Below are positions 38,509 through 45,660 of a DNA stretch of 45,660 bases, in pieces. Each line of letters begins with the position of its first letter. The first letter of the stretch is position 1. A program made the translations under genes and the position numbers. This DNA comes from CAYMCQ01 sp964389025 (GTDB lineage Bacteria; Verrucomicrobiota; Verrucomicrobiia; Limisphaerales; CAYMCQ01): the NCBI GenBank assembly GCA_964389025.1, contig CAYMCQ010000026.1:1-45660 (forward strand). Reading direction: 5' to 3'. The notes beneath the pieces are model-generated. The model made no database searches and had not been told where the DNA came from. It saw nothing but the letters and a program-made list of their open reading frames with translations.

Positions 38509-40533
38509 CTACTGGCTCCAAAGCCGATATAGCTTTATGTGCTGCAAGTCCACTGAGCGCTCGTAAGAATTCAACACCGCTTCAAGCCCATCGCAAAGTT
38601 TCGCGAGCGTCTCGGTGTAGGATTTTTCAGCGGCAGCCTGCGAGGGTTCAGGCAGCAGGTGAATCTGACCCGCCTTCAGCAACTGCCGGCGAGCGGCAAC
38701 AGTTTCCGCAAAGTCCAACACCAGCTTCGCGTGCGCGGCCACGTAAGTTTCGCCCAAGCGCGCCGACACGAGCCGCCGATGGAACTCGCGCACCCGCTCC
38801 ACGCGCTTTTCCGACCCGGCGTAGTTTTCACGGGCTTTCGCGGACGGAGGTTTCGGTTCGAGCGCGGGCGAGGGTTTGGAGAATTGGCGGGGCGACGCTT
38901 TCGCGCCACCGAGGAAAATTTCGATGCGGGCGGTCTCCGGCGTTTGGTTGTAAGGCAGAAACACTGATTTGCCATCAAACGTTTTCCATTTCCGCCGGTT
39001 GACCTTCACGCCGGTGATCTCGCCGCTGCCCAACGTCGAGAGATAAAGTTTCTTCGCTCCAAACCGCACCGGATCGCGCTGCTCAAACTCGGTAACTCCC
39101 GGCGGGATGTGCGGCACAAGCGTGAGGCCGCCGGCGCGGTAGAGATACTCGAAAAGCCCGCGCATGAGCGCTGCCGGCGGACCGAACGCGTCGTAGGTGA
39201 GGTTGATCGGTTGGTTCGGCTGATAGACGTCGCTGCCGCGCTTCACCAGCGGGTTGTCCATGCGAAATTTTTCCGCAAAGGTGAGCAACTGGAGCATTGA
39301 TCGGCGGGCGTCGTCGAATTTTCCCAGCCGGTAATACGCCAGCATCATCCGGGCTTCGCAGGTGGACCAGTGGCCGCCGTTGACCCAGGTGCCGTAAGCC
39401 CAGAGGCCCTCCGGTTTTTCATACATGTCGTCGTAGCTGGGGAAATTGGGGAGGATGAAATCGTGCGGGCGCAGGCCGGGCAGCGATACCATCTTCTGGA
39501 AAATCTTTTTCGCCTGCGCATCGTCTGCGACCCGGAACGCAATGGCGTCGTGATTCGGCGACGCCTCGAAGTAACCGTGGGCTGCCGCGCCGTAAACACC
39601 ATGGCGCGTGCCGTCGGGATCCAGTGAACGGATGAAATAGCCTTCGTCCGTCGTCAGTTGCAGAAGCCCTTGCTTCGCCGACACGCGCAAGTCAGCGAAC
39701 CTTTGCGCCTGCCGGGGTCGGCCCGCGAGCTTCTCCAATTCAACCAGCCGATCCAGCGCGGCAAGGTAGGTGATGGAAAGCCCGGTGAGATATGCCTTGT
39801 CGTATGTGCCGTCAGGCCGCCGCCAACCAGCGTAACTTGGCGCGAGGAGATTTCCGGCGGGACCGGCCAGGAACAAATTATTGGTCGGGTCGCGCCGCGT
39901 CTCAATGAACGCGGCGCAACGTTCGAGCTTGGGCAGGTAACGCGCAATGGCCTGTGGGTCCCGGCTAATGAGGAGCAACTCACTTTGCAGCACGATGCCG
40001 GCGGCGGTGAACTCCATGCCCCAATCGTGAATCTTGATCCGGCCATCGCCCTGTTTGTAGACGATCCAGCCGGGCCGCGCGGCGTCGCAGAGGCAACCGT
40101 CGGGCGCAACCCAGTCGTGCGGCGGCGAAGCACCGACCCGCCTCCCGTCGCCCATCTGATCAAACCAAAGGTCCTGCGAGTTTTGCAGAAAGGTGAGAAA
40201 TGGTTCGCGCAGGAACGGCAGGATGGCGTAAGTCGTGCCGTAGCTGTTTTGAATCCACCACGCGTCCCACGTCGGCCCTTCGACCAAGCCGTTCCAGGCG
40301 GGCATGTAAAGCATGGCGAGGTTTTGCAAACGCGGATCCGGCTCGAACATGCGCCGGGCAGTTTCCAGCAGGCGGAGATACTCCGTGTCACCCACGCCGC
40401 GATAGTGCCGGCCGTCAAAGCGCTCCAATGCCCCGCCTGTGTCGGGCGGGAGCAAGGTCAAGAGGGAAACCGTAAGGATTAAAATTCGGCTCGTATGTCG
40501 GGTGAGTTGTGATGACTTCACGGCTCGATTCAA
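38509..40533 (-). CDS. Secreted six-hairpin (alpha/alpha)6 glycosidase-like protein
   Basis: The product is 674 residues. Signal peptide: ILILTVSLLTLLPPDTGGA (about 17-35). The body is helical and rich in Trp and aromatic motifs of the (alpha/alpha)6-barrel type: PAWNGLVEGPTWDAWWIQNSYGTT-like segment near 80-100, KIHDWGMEFTAAGI, YDKAYLTGLSITYLAALDRL, EASPNHDAIAF and LWAYGTWVNGGHWSTCEARM, then YDAFGPPAALMRGLFEYLY. This is the pattern of GH63/GH37/amylo-glucosidase-like enzymes in which Asp/Glu pairs act as acid and base. I cannot name the exact family. A C-terminal helical extension (about 575-674) is extra. Its ATG overlaps the ThuA stop by four bases. Confidence 0.78.
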   Translation of the reverse strand: MNRAVKSSQLTRHTSRILILTVSLLTLLPPDTGGALERFDGRHYRGVGDTEYLRLLETARRMFEPDPRLQNLAMLYMPAWNGLVEGPTWDAWWIQNSYGTTYAILPFLREPFLTFLQNSQDLWFDQMGDGRRVGASPPHDWVAPDGCLCDAARPGWIVYKQGDGRIKIHDWGMEFTAAGIVLQSELLLISRDPQAIARYLPKLERCAAFIETRRDPTNNLFLAGPAGNLLAPSYAGWRRPDGTYDKAYLTGLSITYLAALDRLVELEKLAGRPRQAQRFADLRVSAKQGLLQLTTDEGYFIRSLDPDGTRHGVYGAAAHGYFEASPNHDAIAFRVADDAQAKKIFQKMVSLPGLRPHDFILPNFPSYDDMYEKPEGLWAYGTWVNGGHWSTCEARMMLAYYRLGKFDDARRSMLQLLTFAEKFRMDNPLVKRGSDVYQPNQPINLTYDAFGPPAALMRGLFEYLYRAGGLTLVPHIPPGVTEFEQRDPVRFGAKKLYLSTLGSGEITGVKVNRRKWKTFDGKSVFLPYNQTPETARIEIFLGGAKASPRQFSKPSPALEPKPPSAKARENYAGSEKRVERVREFHRRLVSARLGETYVAAHAKLVLDFAETVAARRQLLKAGQIHLLPEPSQAAAEKSYTETLAKLCDGLEAVLNSYERSVDLQHIKLYRLWSQ

Positions 40534-41321
40534 TGTGGGTTCGGCCTGGCGGTGAAGTCCGCCGGCTTCGCGCCAGCCGCCACTTGGATTCCACCCAGCA
40601 GATGCTCCAGGAACAACGGCTCAGTGAAACTTGCTTCCGTGTGGCCCAGCGCGGTGAACCACACGCGGCCCCGGCCCATTTTCTTGCACCACGCAACCGG
40701 ATGATCGCTGCCCATCGTGCCGCCCTTGTAAGTGGTCTCGTCAAGCGAGGCGAGCACGCGCACTTTGCCGCGCGGGCTTTCGATGAAGTTATACCACTCG
40801 TCCTTGCGCACCCAGCGTTTCGGTAGTGCGGCGGTTGAAGGATTCCGCAAGTCTTCGACATCAATGGTCGCCTCGACGATGGCCGAGTGGTTGGTGAAGC
40901 GCGCGCACAATGCCTCGCCATACCACGGCCACCCGCCCTCAGTCGCCACGTCGCCGGCCACGGCGGCATGAACACCCACCAGTCCGCCGCCGCGTTCGAT
41001 GAACTCCCGAAACGCTGTTTGTTGCTCGTCATTCAGAATGTCGCCCGACGTGCTCAGGAAGACGACGACCTTGTAACGCGCCAGATTCGCGGGCGTGAAC
41101 CAAGTCGAGTCCTCGGTCGCGTCCACCTGAAAATCATGCCCCACGCCAAGTTTGCGGATGGCAGTGATGCCGTTGGTGATCGAGGCGTGGCGATACATCA
41201 GCGTCTTGGAGAAGACGAGCGCGCTGAAACCGACCCGCGGTGAGGGGTGCGAAGCGCAACCGGCGAGACAGACCAGCAGCAGCGCGGTGGGCCAGGACCA
41301 AATCGTCAGGGGAGTTTTCAT
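40530..41321 (-). CDS. ThuA-like protein, predicted lipoprotein
   Basis: The 263-residue product has a lipoprotein signal ending LLVCLAGCAS with lipobox LAGC and Cys22 as the acylated residue, so it is membrane-tethered. The ThuA domain (class I glutamine amidotransferase-like fold) spans about 30-250: SALVFSKTLMYRHASI, YKVVVFLSTSGDILNDEQ, FIERGGGLVGVHAAV, WYNFIESP, TMGSDHPVAWCKKMGRGRVW and FTALGHTEASF. ThuA of rhizobia takes part in trehalose/maltitol 3-keto metabolism with the Gfo/Idh enzyme ThuB. The presence of Gfo/Idh genes at both ends of this operon fits that theme. It lies 19 bases after the isomerase gene and overlaps the glycosidase start. Confidence 0.92.
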   Translation of the reverse strand: MKTPLTIWSWPTALLLVCLAGCASHPSPRVGFSALVFSKTLMYRHASITNGITAIRKLGVGHDFQVDATEDSTWFTPANLARYKVVVFLSTSGDILNDEQQTAFREFIERGGGLVGVHAAVAGDVATEGGWPWYGEALCARFTNHSAIVEATIDVEDLRNPSTAALPKRWVRKDEWYNFIESPRGKVRVLASLDETTYKGGTMGSDHPVAWCKKMGRGRVWFTALGHTEASFTEPLFLEHLLGGIQVAAGAKPADFTARPNPH

Positions 41322-41340
41322 GCAGCGTGAAGAGGATTTC

Positions 41341-42165
41341 CTAAATCAGTTTCTTGAGATGCTCGATGGAGCGGCCCGCCTGCTCGATGGTGCCGCACTC
41401 GACCGAGAAGACGATGTCGCGTTTGGCCTTACGGCAGATCTTGATCACGCGCGCCCAGTCAATCACGCCATCGCCGCACGCGCATCCGACGGGAGTGCCC
41501 GTGACCTTGCCGCGCTCGGAACAGGATTGCTGGATCGAAATGTCCTTCGCGTGGAGATGCACCAGCCGGCCCACGACGCGTTCCAGCCAACGGTAGGGAT
41601 TCTCGCCGGCGAGATAACTGTTGCCGGTGTCGAAGTTGATGCCGATGGCCGGATTCCTGACGAGCTTGTAAATGCGATCCAAGCCCGCCGGTGATTTGCT
41701 GTATTGCTGGTGGCACTCGATGCCGATGGCGATGCCGCGTGGCTCGGCGACTTTGGCCGCTTCCATCAGTGTGTAGCGCATCAACACGTGGTCCTCGGCT
41801 GCTGTGGTCCAAGGCTGTTTCGGACCTTCGTCCGTGTTCACCACCGGCGCGCCGCACTCGGCGGCAAAGCGGATGGCTTGCTTGAGATACTCGACGCCGA
41901 TCTCGGGCTTGGTGATCGGTGTGTGCGCCGAGAGACCGGACAATTTTACGCCCGCCTTCGCGCACGCGCGTTTGAGGCGCAGCGGATCGTCGAGCATCGA
42001 GACGCTGTGGAAGTAGCCCGCTTCGCTGAGCAGTTCGCGGCCGAGATGGACCATGGGCTCGACGTATTCGTAGCCAAGTTCCGCGGCTTTCGCGACGCCC
42101 CACTCGAAGGGTTTGTCTTGGTGACGGACGAACTCAAGGTTGATGCCGATGCCGATTTTGGCCAT
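41341..42165 (-). CDS. Sugar phosphate isomerase/epimerase-type TIM barrel (AP endonuclease 2 family)
   Basis: The 274-residue protein has no signal peptide, so it is cytoplasmic, unlike its operon neighbours. The xylose isomerase-like barrel is visible as KIGIGINLEFVRHQDKPFEW, YEYVEPMVHLG, GVKLSGLSAHTP, GIAIGIECHQQYSKSP, IGINFDTGNSYLAGENP, RLVHLHAKDIS and FSVECGTIEQAGRS. The Glu in IECH, Asp in NFDTGN, His in LHAKD and Glu in SVECG match the usual divalent-metal ligands. Relatives epimerise or isomerise keto-sugars, including 3-keto-glycosides. It sits between PmoA-like and ThuA genes. The start at 42165 begins the barrel directly. Confidence 0.92.
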   Translation of the reverse strand: MAKIGIGINLEFVRHQDKPFEWGVAKAAELGYEYVEPMVHLGRELLSEAGYFHSVSMLDDPLRLKRACAKAGVKLSGLSAHTPITKPEIGVEYLKQAIRFAAECGAPVVNTDEGPKQPWTTAAEDHVLMRYTLMEAAKVAEPRGIAIGIECHQQYSKSPAGLDRIYKLVRNPAIGINFDTGNSYLAGENPYRWLERVVGRLVHLHAKDISIQQSCSERGKVTGTPVGCACGDGVIDWARVIKICRKAKRDIVFSVECGTIEQAGRSIEHLKKLI

Positions 42166-42208
42166 TTGAGGAGGGGGTTGATGGTTGATGGTTGATGGTC
42201 AGGGAATT

Positions 42209-43138
42209 TCAAGGAGTTTCACGCCAGCGACGGGCGCGGGCTTCAAGGGCTTCGGTGGACTTCACCTCGGGATAGAGCAGCACGAGGTAACGGAGCGTGA
42301 ATTTGTCGCCGGTCTTGTAAACGAGCGGTTGCTTGTCGAGGCCTTGCGTGGCGGAAAGATACGGGAACGCGGTGAGCATCCCGAAGAACTGGCCGTCGCC
42401 GCGGGCATTGCTGGGATGCGGCACCAGGGCGATGGTCGCGGGCTGCTCCGGCGCGGCGAACGACACCGCGGCCCACAGCGCGGCGGAAACTTCCTGACGG
42501 TTGTTGCCCAGGTCGGGCTTGCGGCCGGCGTAGCTGTGATTGGCGAGCTTGTCGAGTTCCTGGAGGAAGCGCATGCCCAGCCCGTGATACGTCGCGCCGG
42601 TCAGCGTGACGGTGTTCGTCTTTCTGCCGACTTCGAACTCCGCCTTCCACTCGAGCGCTGCTTCGCGCGCGGCGGCGTCCACGGTCAGAATGAGCGTGCG
42701 ATGCTCGATCAGCAACGCGGCGGGACTAGTGTCCGCGAGAAACGCGTCTTGCGGCGCGAGCCAGTGAATCACCTGTCGCAGCGTGGCGGCATTGCCGGAT
42801 TCGGTCGCGGACGTCTCGACGGCGCGCTCGACGCCGCTGCCGGAAACTTCCTCCCAGAAATTCAGCCCGTTGACCTTGATCGCATACATCAGCCCGTGGT
42901 GATGCAGATGATCGGACGGCGCATCGCGGAGGATATTGCGGCCATCGGGCGCGCTGAACTCAGCGACGTAAGGTTTGTATTGGCGCGGGTTGAAAACATA
43001 CCGAAGCAACGGCTGGCCTTTGTGCGACACGATCCAGGCGTTCGTGGCCACGCCGGTGTCGAGTCGCAACTGTGATTCCGCGGCACAAACTACCGCGACG
43101 AGCGAAAGCAGCGCGACCAAGGCGAGTGATGTTTTCAT
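42209..43138 (-). CDS. PmoA-like DUF6807 secreted protein
   Basis: The 309-residue protein has a signal peptide (LALVALLSLVAVVCAAE, about 4-20). The family landmarks are LLRYVFNPRQYKPYVAEFSAPDG-type opening, DHLHHHGLMYAIKVNGLNFW with a His cluster, TYHGLGMRFLQELDK, and KFTLRYLVLLYPEVK at the end. Members are annotated as methane-oxygenase-cluster PmoA homologues by name only; there is no evidence for methane oxidation. The ATG at 43138 is used because the signal peptide starts there, and the frame open upstream to 43255 lies in the Gfo/Idh gene. Only four bases separate it from that gene's stop. Role is probably in sugar or glycoside catabolism, by context. Confidence 0.88.
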   Translation of the reverse strand: MKTSLALVALLSLVAVVCAAESQLRLDTGVATNAWIVSHKGQPLLRYVFNPRQYKPYVAEFSAPDGRNILRDAPSDHLHHHGLMYAIKVNGLNFWEEVSGSGVERAVETSATESGNAATLRQVIHWLAPQDAFLADTSPAALLIEHRTLILTVDAAAREAALEWKAEFEVGRKTNTVTLTGATYHGLGMRFLQELDKLANHSYAGRKPDLGNNRQEVSAALWAAVSFAAPEQPATIALVPHPSNARGDGQFFGMLTAFPYLSATQGLDKQPLVYKTGDKFTLRYLVLLYPEVKSTEALEARARRWRETP

Positions 43139-43142
43139 GGCG

Positions 43143-44423
43143 TCAAAACACGATCTCGCGTTTCGCCGCATCGAAGGTGGCGACCTTGCGGTTGAGGAAG
43201 GCCAGCATCGCCATGCTGAGCGCCGCCTGCACTTTGAGGCCAAATTCGACATCACTCACCGGCGTCTCCCGTGTGCGGACGCAGGCAAGAAAATTTTTCC
43301 AGTGCAGCGGCGTGGCTTCGGTCTTGAGGCCAGGCACAACCCTGCGTTCGCCCTTGTGTGGGATCACGGTGATGCTGTCGAAACCGCCTTCCCAGCCGCC
43401 GGCATTCTGCAACGTCAGCGTGCCGTCATCGCCGCGGATGGCCGGCTCGGTGACGTAGTCATTGGTCAGCGTGCAGACAAGATTCACGCTCGTCTTTTCC
43501 GGATAGTCCACGCACATGTTGAACGTGTCCGGCACTTCGCGGTCGTAGGTGGTGAATTTGAAAACGCCGCCCGATGCGACCGCAAACGACGGATAGTTCA
43601 GCCCCAGCGCGCTGACAAACGGCGTGAAAACGTGCGGGAACAAATCCGTGCATGGCCCGCCCGCGTAATCCAGGTAGCGCCGCCAACTGAAAAAGCGCTC
43701 GACCGTGAACGGCACCCTGGGCGCGTCGCCGAGGAACGCCTCCCAATCAAGGTCGGGGCCGGGTTTCGCCTCCCGATCGGGGATTTGCATCCGCTCACCC
43801 CAGTCACCATAGCGGTAATATCCAGCCTGCACGTGCTGGATGCGACCTACCGCGCCCTGTTGCACGAGATCGCGCACCTTGCTCCACGCGGGACTGGAGT
43901 TGCCCTGGTTGCCAACCTGCACCACGCGCTTGAGCTTTCGCGTCTCCTCGAAAAATTTGCGGCAGAGATTGAACTGGCTCCAATGGCCCATCGGCTTCTC
44001 GCAATAAACATCCTTGCCCGCGCGAATCGCGTCGAGCGCCTGCGGCACATGCAGCCGATCCGGCGTGGCGACGCACACCGCATCCACGCTTGGGTCGGCC
44101 AGGAGTTCGTGATGCTTCTTGTAAGCTTTGGCTCCTACCTGTTTCGCAACCTCCTCGAGCCGGAAACCATAAGCGTCATTCACTGCAACGATTTGAACCG
44201 GCTCGCCCGCCTCGCCGAGTTTCTTGACGGTATTGACGTGGCTGCGCCCACGTCCGCCCACGCCGATGAACCCAACGCCGATGCGGTCGTTGGCGCCAAG
44301 CACACGCCCGCGCGAGAGGAACGGCGAGGCGAGGGTGGTGGCGGCGGCGGCGCGCACGGTTTGTTGGAGGAAAGACCGGCGCGTAAGTTGCGCGCCCCAG
44401 GCGCGAAGGGCAACTGTCTTCAT
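43143..44423 (-). CDS. Gfo/Idh/MocA-family oxidoreductase with Tat leader, first gene of sugar operon
   Basis: From the ATG at 44423 the product is 426 residues. TRRSFLQQTVRAAAATTLA near the N-terminus is a Tat signal. GFIGVGGRGRSH is the dinucleotide loop, AVCVATPDRLHVPQAL the following strand-helix, and CEKPMGHW the EKP motif. The C-terminal domain has the segment GGPCTDLFPHVFTPFVSALG, with Asp/His residues in the expected active-site position. A GTG at 44444 is an alternative start, seven codons upstream, with no better ribosome site. It heads the six-gene run down to 37016. It differs from the other three in having LDYAGGPCTDLFPHV rather than a GxHxxD pattern, so a different substrate is likely. 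Confidence 0.92.
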   Translation of the reverse strand: MKTVALRAWGAQLTRRSFLQQTVRAAAATTLASPFLSRGRVLGANDRIGVGFIGVGGRGRSHVNTVKKLGEAGEPVQIVAVNDAYGFRLEEVAKQVGAKAYKKHHELLADPSVDAVCVATPDRLHVPQALDAIRAGKDVYCEKPMGHWSQFNLCRKFFEETRKLKRVVQVGNQGNSSPAWSKVRDLVQQGAVGRIQHVQAGYYRYGDWGERMQIPDREAKPGPDLDWEAFLGDAPRVPFTVERFFSWRRYLDYAGGPCTDLFPHVFTPFVSALGLNYPSFAVASGGVFKFTTYDREVPDTFNMCVDYPEKTSVNLVCTLTNDYVTEPAIRGDDGTLTLQNAGGWEGGFDSITVIPHKGERRVVPGLKTEATPLHWKNFLACVRTRETPVSDVEFGLKVQAALSMAMLAFLNRKVATFDAAKREIVF

Positions 44424-44630
44424 GGTGATCGGATGATTCGTCACCAGCCTAGCGCCCGCAAAACGGGCGTCTCACCGAAAATTGCCAAAATCTAACCGCA
44501 AACTGGCGGCAGCTTTCTGCATCAGGTATTCAAAATCATCAACGATGAATGGCTCGGGTTTATGCAGCGAGATGAGATCTTCCAAAAAGAAAAAACACGG
44601 TTCAAACTGACCATTGACTGTTGGACTGTT

Positions 44631-44659
44631 CTTACTTCGCCATCACAATATCGAGCGTC
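44631..44659. repeat. Direct repeat copy 1 (29 bp)
   Basis: CTTACTTCGCCATCACAAT followed by A and TCGAGCGTC. It matches 45429-45457 with one mismatch (A versus C at position 20). The pair flanks the antitoxin-toxin genes in the same orientation and covers the 3' ends of the two gene copies. Confidence 0.85.
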
Positions 44660-44727
44660 CTCGGCGAGCCGTAACCCTGTGAAGGCTGCTCCTCGTCCCG
44701 CTCAAGCGGGATGCGGCGCGGTGTTTG
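44632..44727 (-). pseudogene. Remnant of the 3' end of the unknown gene also found at 45430
   Basis: Minus-strand reading gives 31 codons ending TLDIVMAK and a TAA at 44634-44632, preceded by RIPLERDEEQPSQGYGSPR; a stop lies directly upstream in frame. The intact-looking relative at 45430 ends IPPGRDSVEAEEDAPHKR then EETLEIVMAK. The DNA of the last 29 bases differs at one position only. It is therefore a truncated duplicate. The function of the parent is not recognised. Confidence 0.6.
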
Positions 44728-44800
44728 TTAGCAAGAAACAGCGCGAATAGAAACTGCATTGCCAAACATTCCAAACCGCAGCAAAGTGTTGGCGAATAGT

Positions 44801-45019
44801 ATGAGCTACAAAGGCAAAGTTAAAAACGGCGTCGTTGTTCTTCCGTCCGAAGCCAAGTTGGCGGAAGGAACGGAAGTAGAAGTGACGCCTACTGAAGTTG
44901 AGGCGAGCGATCCTTTTTTGAAGGCGATTCTGAAAGTCGCGAAGCCTCGCCCACATTGGCCTAAAGATTTTGCCCTCAACCACGGCCACTACATTCGCGG
45001 TGAACCGAAGAAATCGTGA
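44801..45019 (+). CDS. DUF104-type antitoxin of a PIN-toxin pair
   Basis: This 72-residue protein opens SYKGKVKNGVVVLPSEAKLA, the beta-hairpin pattern of DUF104/AF2212-like antitoxins (K-G-x-V-x-N-G-x-I/V-x-L-P). EGTEVEVTPTE follows, then a C-terminal toxin-wrapping segment, DPFLKAILKVAKPRPHWPKD. Such antitoxins neutralise a VapC-type RNase and repress their own promoter. The ATG at 44801 is where homology starts; upstream in-frame codons to 44759 are not family-like. Its TGA overlaps the toxin's GTG (GTGA at 45016-45019), the usual coupling of such pairs. Confidence 0.85.
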   Translation: MSYKGKVKNGVVVLPSEAKLAEGTEVEVTPTEVEASDPFLKAILKVAKPRPHWPKDFALNHGHYIRGEPKKS

Positions 45020-45416
45020 ACGCAGTCTTTGCCGACACGTTTTATTTTCTCGCCCTTCTGGACGACCGTGACTCTGGCACATTCCCGCCGTTGCCGCTTC
45101 GAAAGTGAGTCGTCAAATCGTCACCACGGAATTCATTTTGTTGGAAGTCGCGGATGGCTGCGCCAAATCGGAAGATCATGCCGACTTTTTAGCATTGCTT
45201 GAAGGGATGCGAAATAATCCGCGCTTTACGATTGTTTCGTTAGGCTCCGCTCTGCTTCAACAAGGCATCGAACATTTTGCGCGGCACAAAGACAAGGACT
45301 GGTCGCTCACGGATTGCATTTCTTTCATTGTGATGAAGGAACACGGAATTCAAGAAGCTCCCACTGCGGATCGCAATTTTGAACAGGCGGGCTTCAAGGC
45401 ATTGCTGAAAAAATAG
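45016..45416 (+). pseudogene. PIN-domain (VapC-like) toxin with a single-base frameshift
   Basis: Two frames together give a complete PIN RNase of about 132 residues. Frame one from the GTG at 45016 reads VNAVFADTFYFLALLDDRD, with the first catalytic Asp at residue 7, and stops at 45108. Frame two carries IPAVAASKVSRQIVTTEF, then ILLEVADG with the second acidic residue, WSLTDCISFIVM with the third, and TADRNFEQAGF with the fourth, ending at 45416. The switch lies at the GGCAC at 45076-45080, where one extra C (GGCCAC) would restore one frame. Either the toxin is inactivated or there is a sequencing error. A short product from the GTG at 45105 would lack the first Asp. Confidence 0.8.
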
Positions 45417-45428
45417 TTCGGCAATCCC

Positions 45429-45457
45429 CTTACTTCGCCATCACAATCTCGAGCGTC
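45429..45457. repeat. Direct repeat copy 2 (29 bp)
   Basis: It is the partner of 44631-44659, with one mismatch in 29 bases and the same orientation. It overlaps the last codons (TLEIVMAK stop) of the minus-strand gene at the right edge. Confidence 0.85.
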
Positions 45458-45660
45458 TCCTCGCGTTTGTGCGGCGCGTCCTCTTCGGCTTCCACGCTGT
45501 CCCGCCCGGGCGGGATCGGCGTCTCCAGCGAAATTGGTTTGTGGTCCCCTCACCCGGCGAGACGCCACCCTCTCCCCATCGGATGGGGAGGGACAGGGAG
45601 AGGGGTTTCACGCTCACGATCTTGCTGATGCCGTGCTCCTGCATCGTCACGCCGTAAAGC
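45430..45660 (-). pseudogene. C-terminal part of an unknown gene, interrupted by a palindromic insertion; continues past the window
   Basis: Entering from the right edge on the minus strand, the frame reads LYGVTMQEHGISKIVSVKP. It then passes into repeat-derived residues (LSLSLPIRWGEGGVSPGEG). After the element, a different frame continues naturally as KPISLETPIPPGRDSVEAEE and ends TLEIVMAK with TAA at 45432-45430. Removing 68 bases (45541-45608, the element plus one target-site copy) restores VSVKPISLETP in one frame. The protein family is not recognised. The insertion shifts the frame, so the last 34 residues are lost or replaced. The paralogous end at 44632 shows the gene is duplicated. 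Confidence 0.65.
45536..45608. mobile_element. 63-bp palindromic insertion element with 5-bp target duplication
   Basis: The element occupies 45541-45603 and is bounded by GGTTT at 45536-45540 and 45604-45608. Its core has the hairpin CTCCCCAT (45572-45579) with ATGGGGAG (45583-45590), and near the ends CCCCTC (45546-45551) can pair with GAGGGG (45600-45605). It encodes nothing and lies inside a coding sequence. Size, palindromy and duplication fit a MITE- or REP-like non-autonomous element moved by a transposase elsewhere. Confidence 0.65.

Larger units (their letters stand above)
44424..44800. other. Gap upstream of the sugar operon, partly a gene remnant
   Basis: About 375 bases without an intact gene. 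The part at 44632-44727 is a 3'-end remnant described separately. The stretch 44424-44631 should hold the promoter of the minus-strand sugar operon, but no clear sigma-70 hexamer pair is recognised. Nothing else was recognised. Confidence 0.5.

Noticed and set aside
42209..43138. Methane monooxygenase subunit reading of the PmoA-like gene
   Set aside because: The name is historical. The protein is a soluble secreted DUF6807 member with no PmoA membrane helices.
42975..44495. 506-codon plus-strand frame opposite the last Gfo/Idh gene
   Set aside because: It is a shadow of a well-supported oxidoreductase, with no domain content.
45546..45605. CRISPR-like palindromic repeat at the right edge
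   Set aside because: It is a single copy with no spacer array. The flanking GGTTT duplication points to an inserted element.

Overview
The window looks like chromosomal DNA of a Verrucomicrobiota bacterium, probably of the Pedosphaera/Limisphaerales type and probably from an environmental genome. This is an inference from gene content. There are four Gfo/Idh oxidoreductases with twin-arginine leaders, DUF1080, ThuA, PmoA-like and sugar isomerase/epimerase genes, a DUF1501/DUF1549/DUF1553 module, and secreted proteins with the WSTIDGGGG and peptidase S74 architectures common in that phylum. GC content is high, and long antisense open frames are therefore frequent. I saw no tRNA, rRNA or CRISPR array.

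Region 1 (1-9.9 kb, plus strand) is a proteostasis and stress island. An IS5-type transposase end on the minus strand is followed by Hsp20, GroES, GroEL, a second Hsp20, an unknown protein, a glycogen-binding-type domain protein, a universal stress protein, an HtrA protease, a mini J-domain protein, and a fusion of a ribosome-hibernation (HPF/RaiA) domain to an ECF-sigma-like module. Several of these genes are joined by 4-base stop/start overlaps. The right end carries a frameshifted small gene, two small unknown genes and the decayed tail of an ABC-2 permease.

Region 2 (10.2-25.3 kb, minus strand) is a tightly packed carbohydrate and surface-protein run: an EF-hand membrane protein, a GH38-type alpha-mannosidase, Gfo/Idh, an S74 adhesin-like protein, a small secreted protein, a large HYR-type protein, an aldo/keto reductase-like protein, DUF1080 and Gfo/Idh. 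A radical SAM/B12 protein lies upstream on the same strand.

Region 3 (25.5-29.5 kb, plus strand) is a compact corrinoid methyl-transfer operon: a corrinoid protein, a stand-alone homocysteine S-methyltransferase, an MtaA/MtbA-like UroD-fold methyltransferase with an intact zinc motif, and a second longer UroD-fold protein. It resembles a methionine synthase taken apart, with the folate domain replaced by UroD-family methyltransferases. A small four-helix membrane protein converges on it.

Region 4 (30.3-36.9 kb, minus strand) holds a RidA/chorismatase-like protein followed by DUF1549/DUF1553, DUF1501 and PPC-domain proteins. Region 5 (37.0-44.4 kb, minus strand) is a six-gene sugar-oxidation operon: Gfo/Idh, PmoA-like, TIM-barrel isomerase/epimerase, ThuA, six-hairpin glycosidase and Gfo/Idh.

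Region 6 (44.6-45.7 kb) is a scrap of plastic DNA. A DUF104-type antitoxin and a frameshifted PIN toxin lie between two copies of the 3' end of an unknown gene. The right-hand copy is itself interrupted by a 63-bp palindromic element with a visible 5-bp target duplication.
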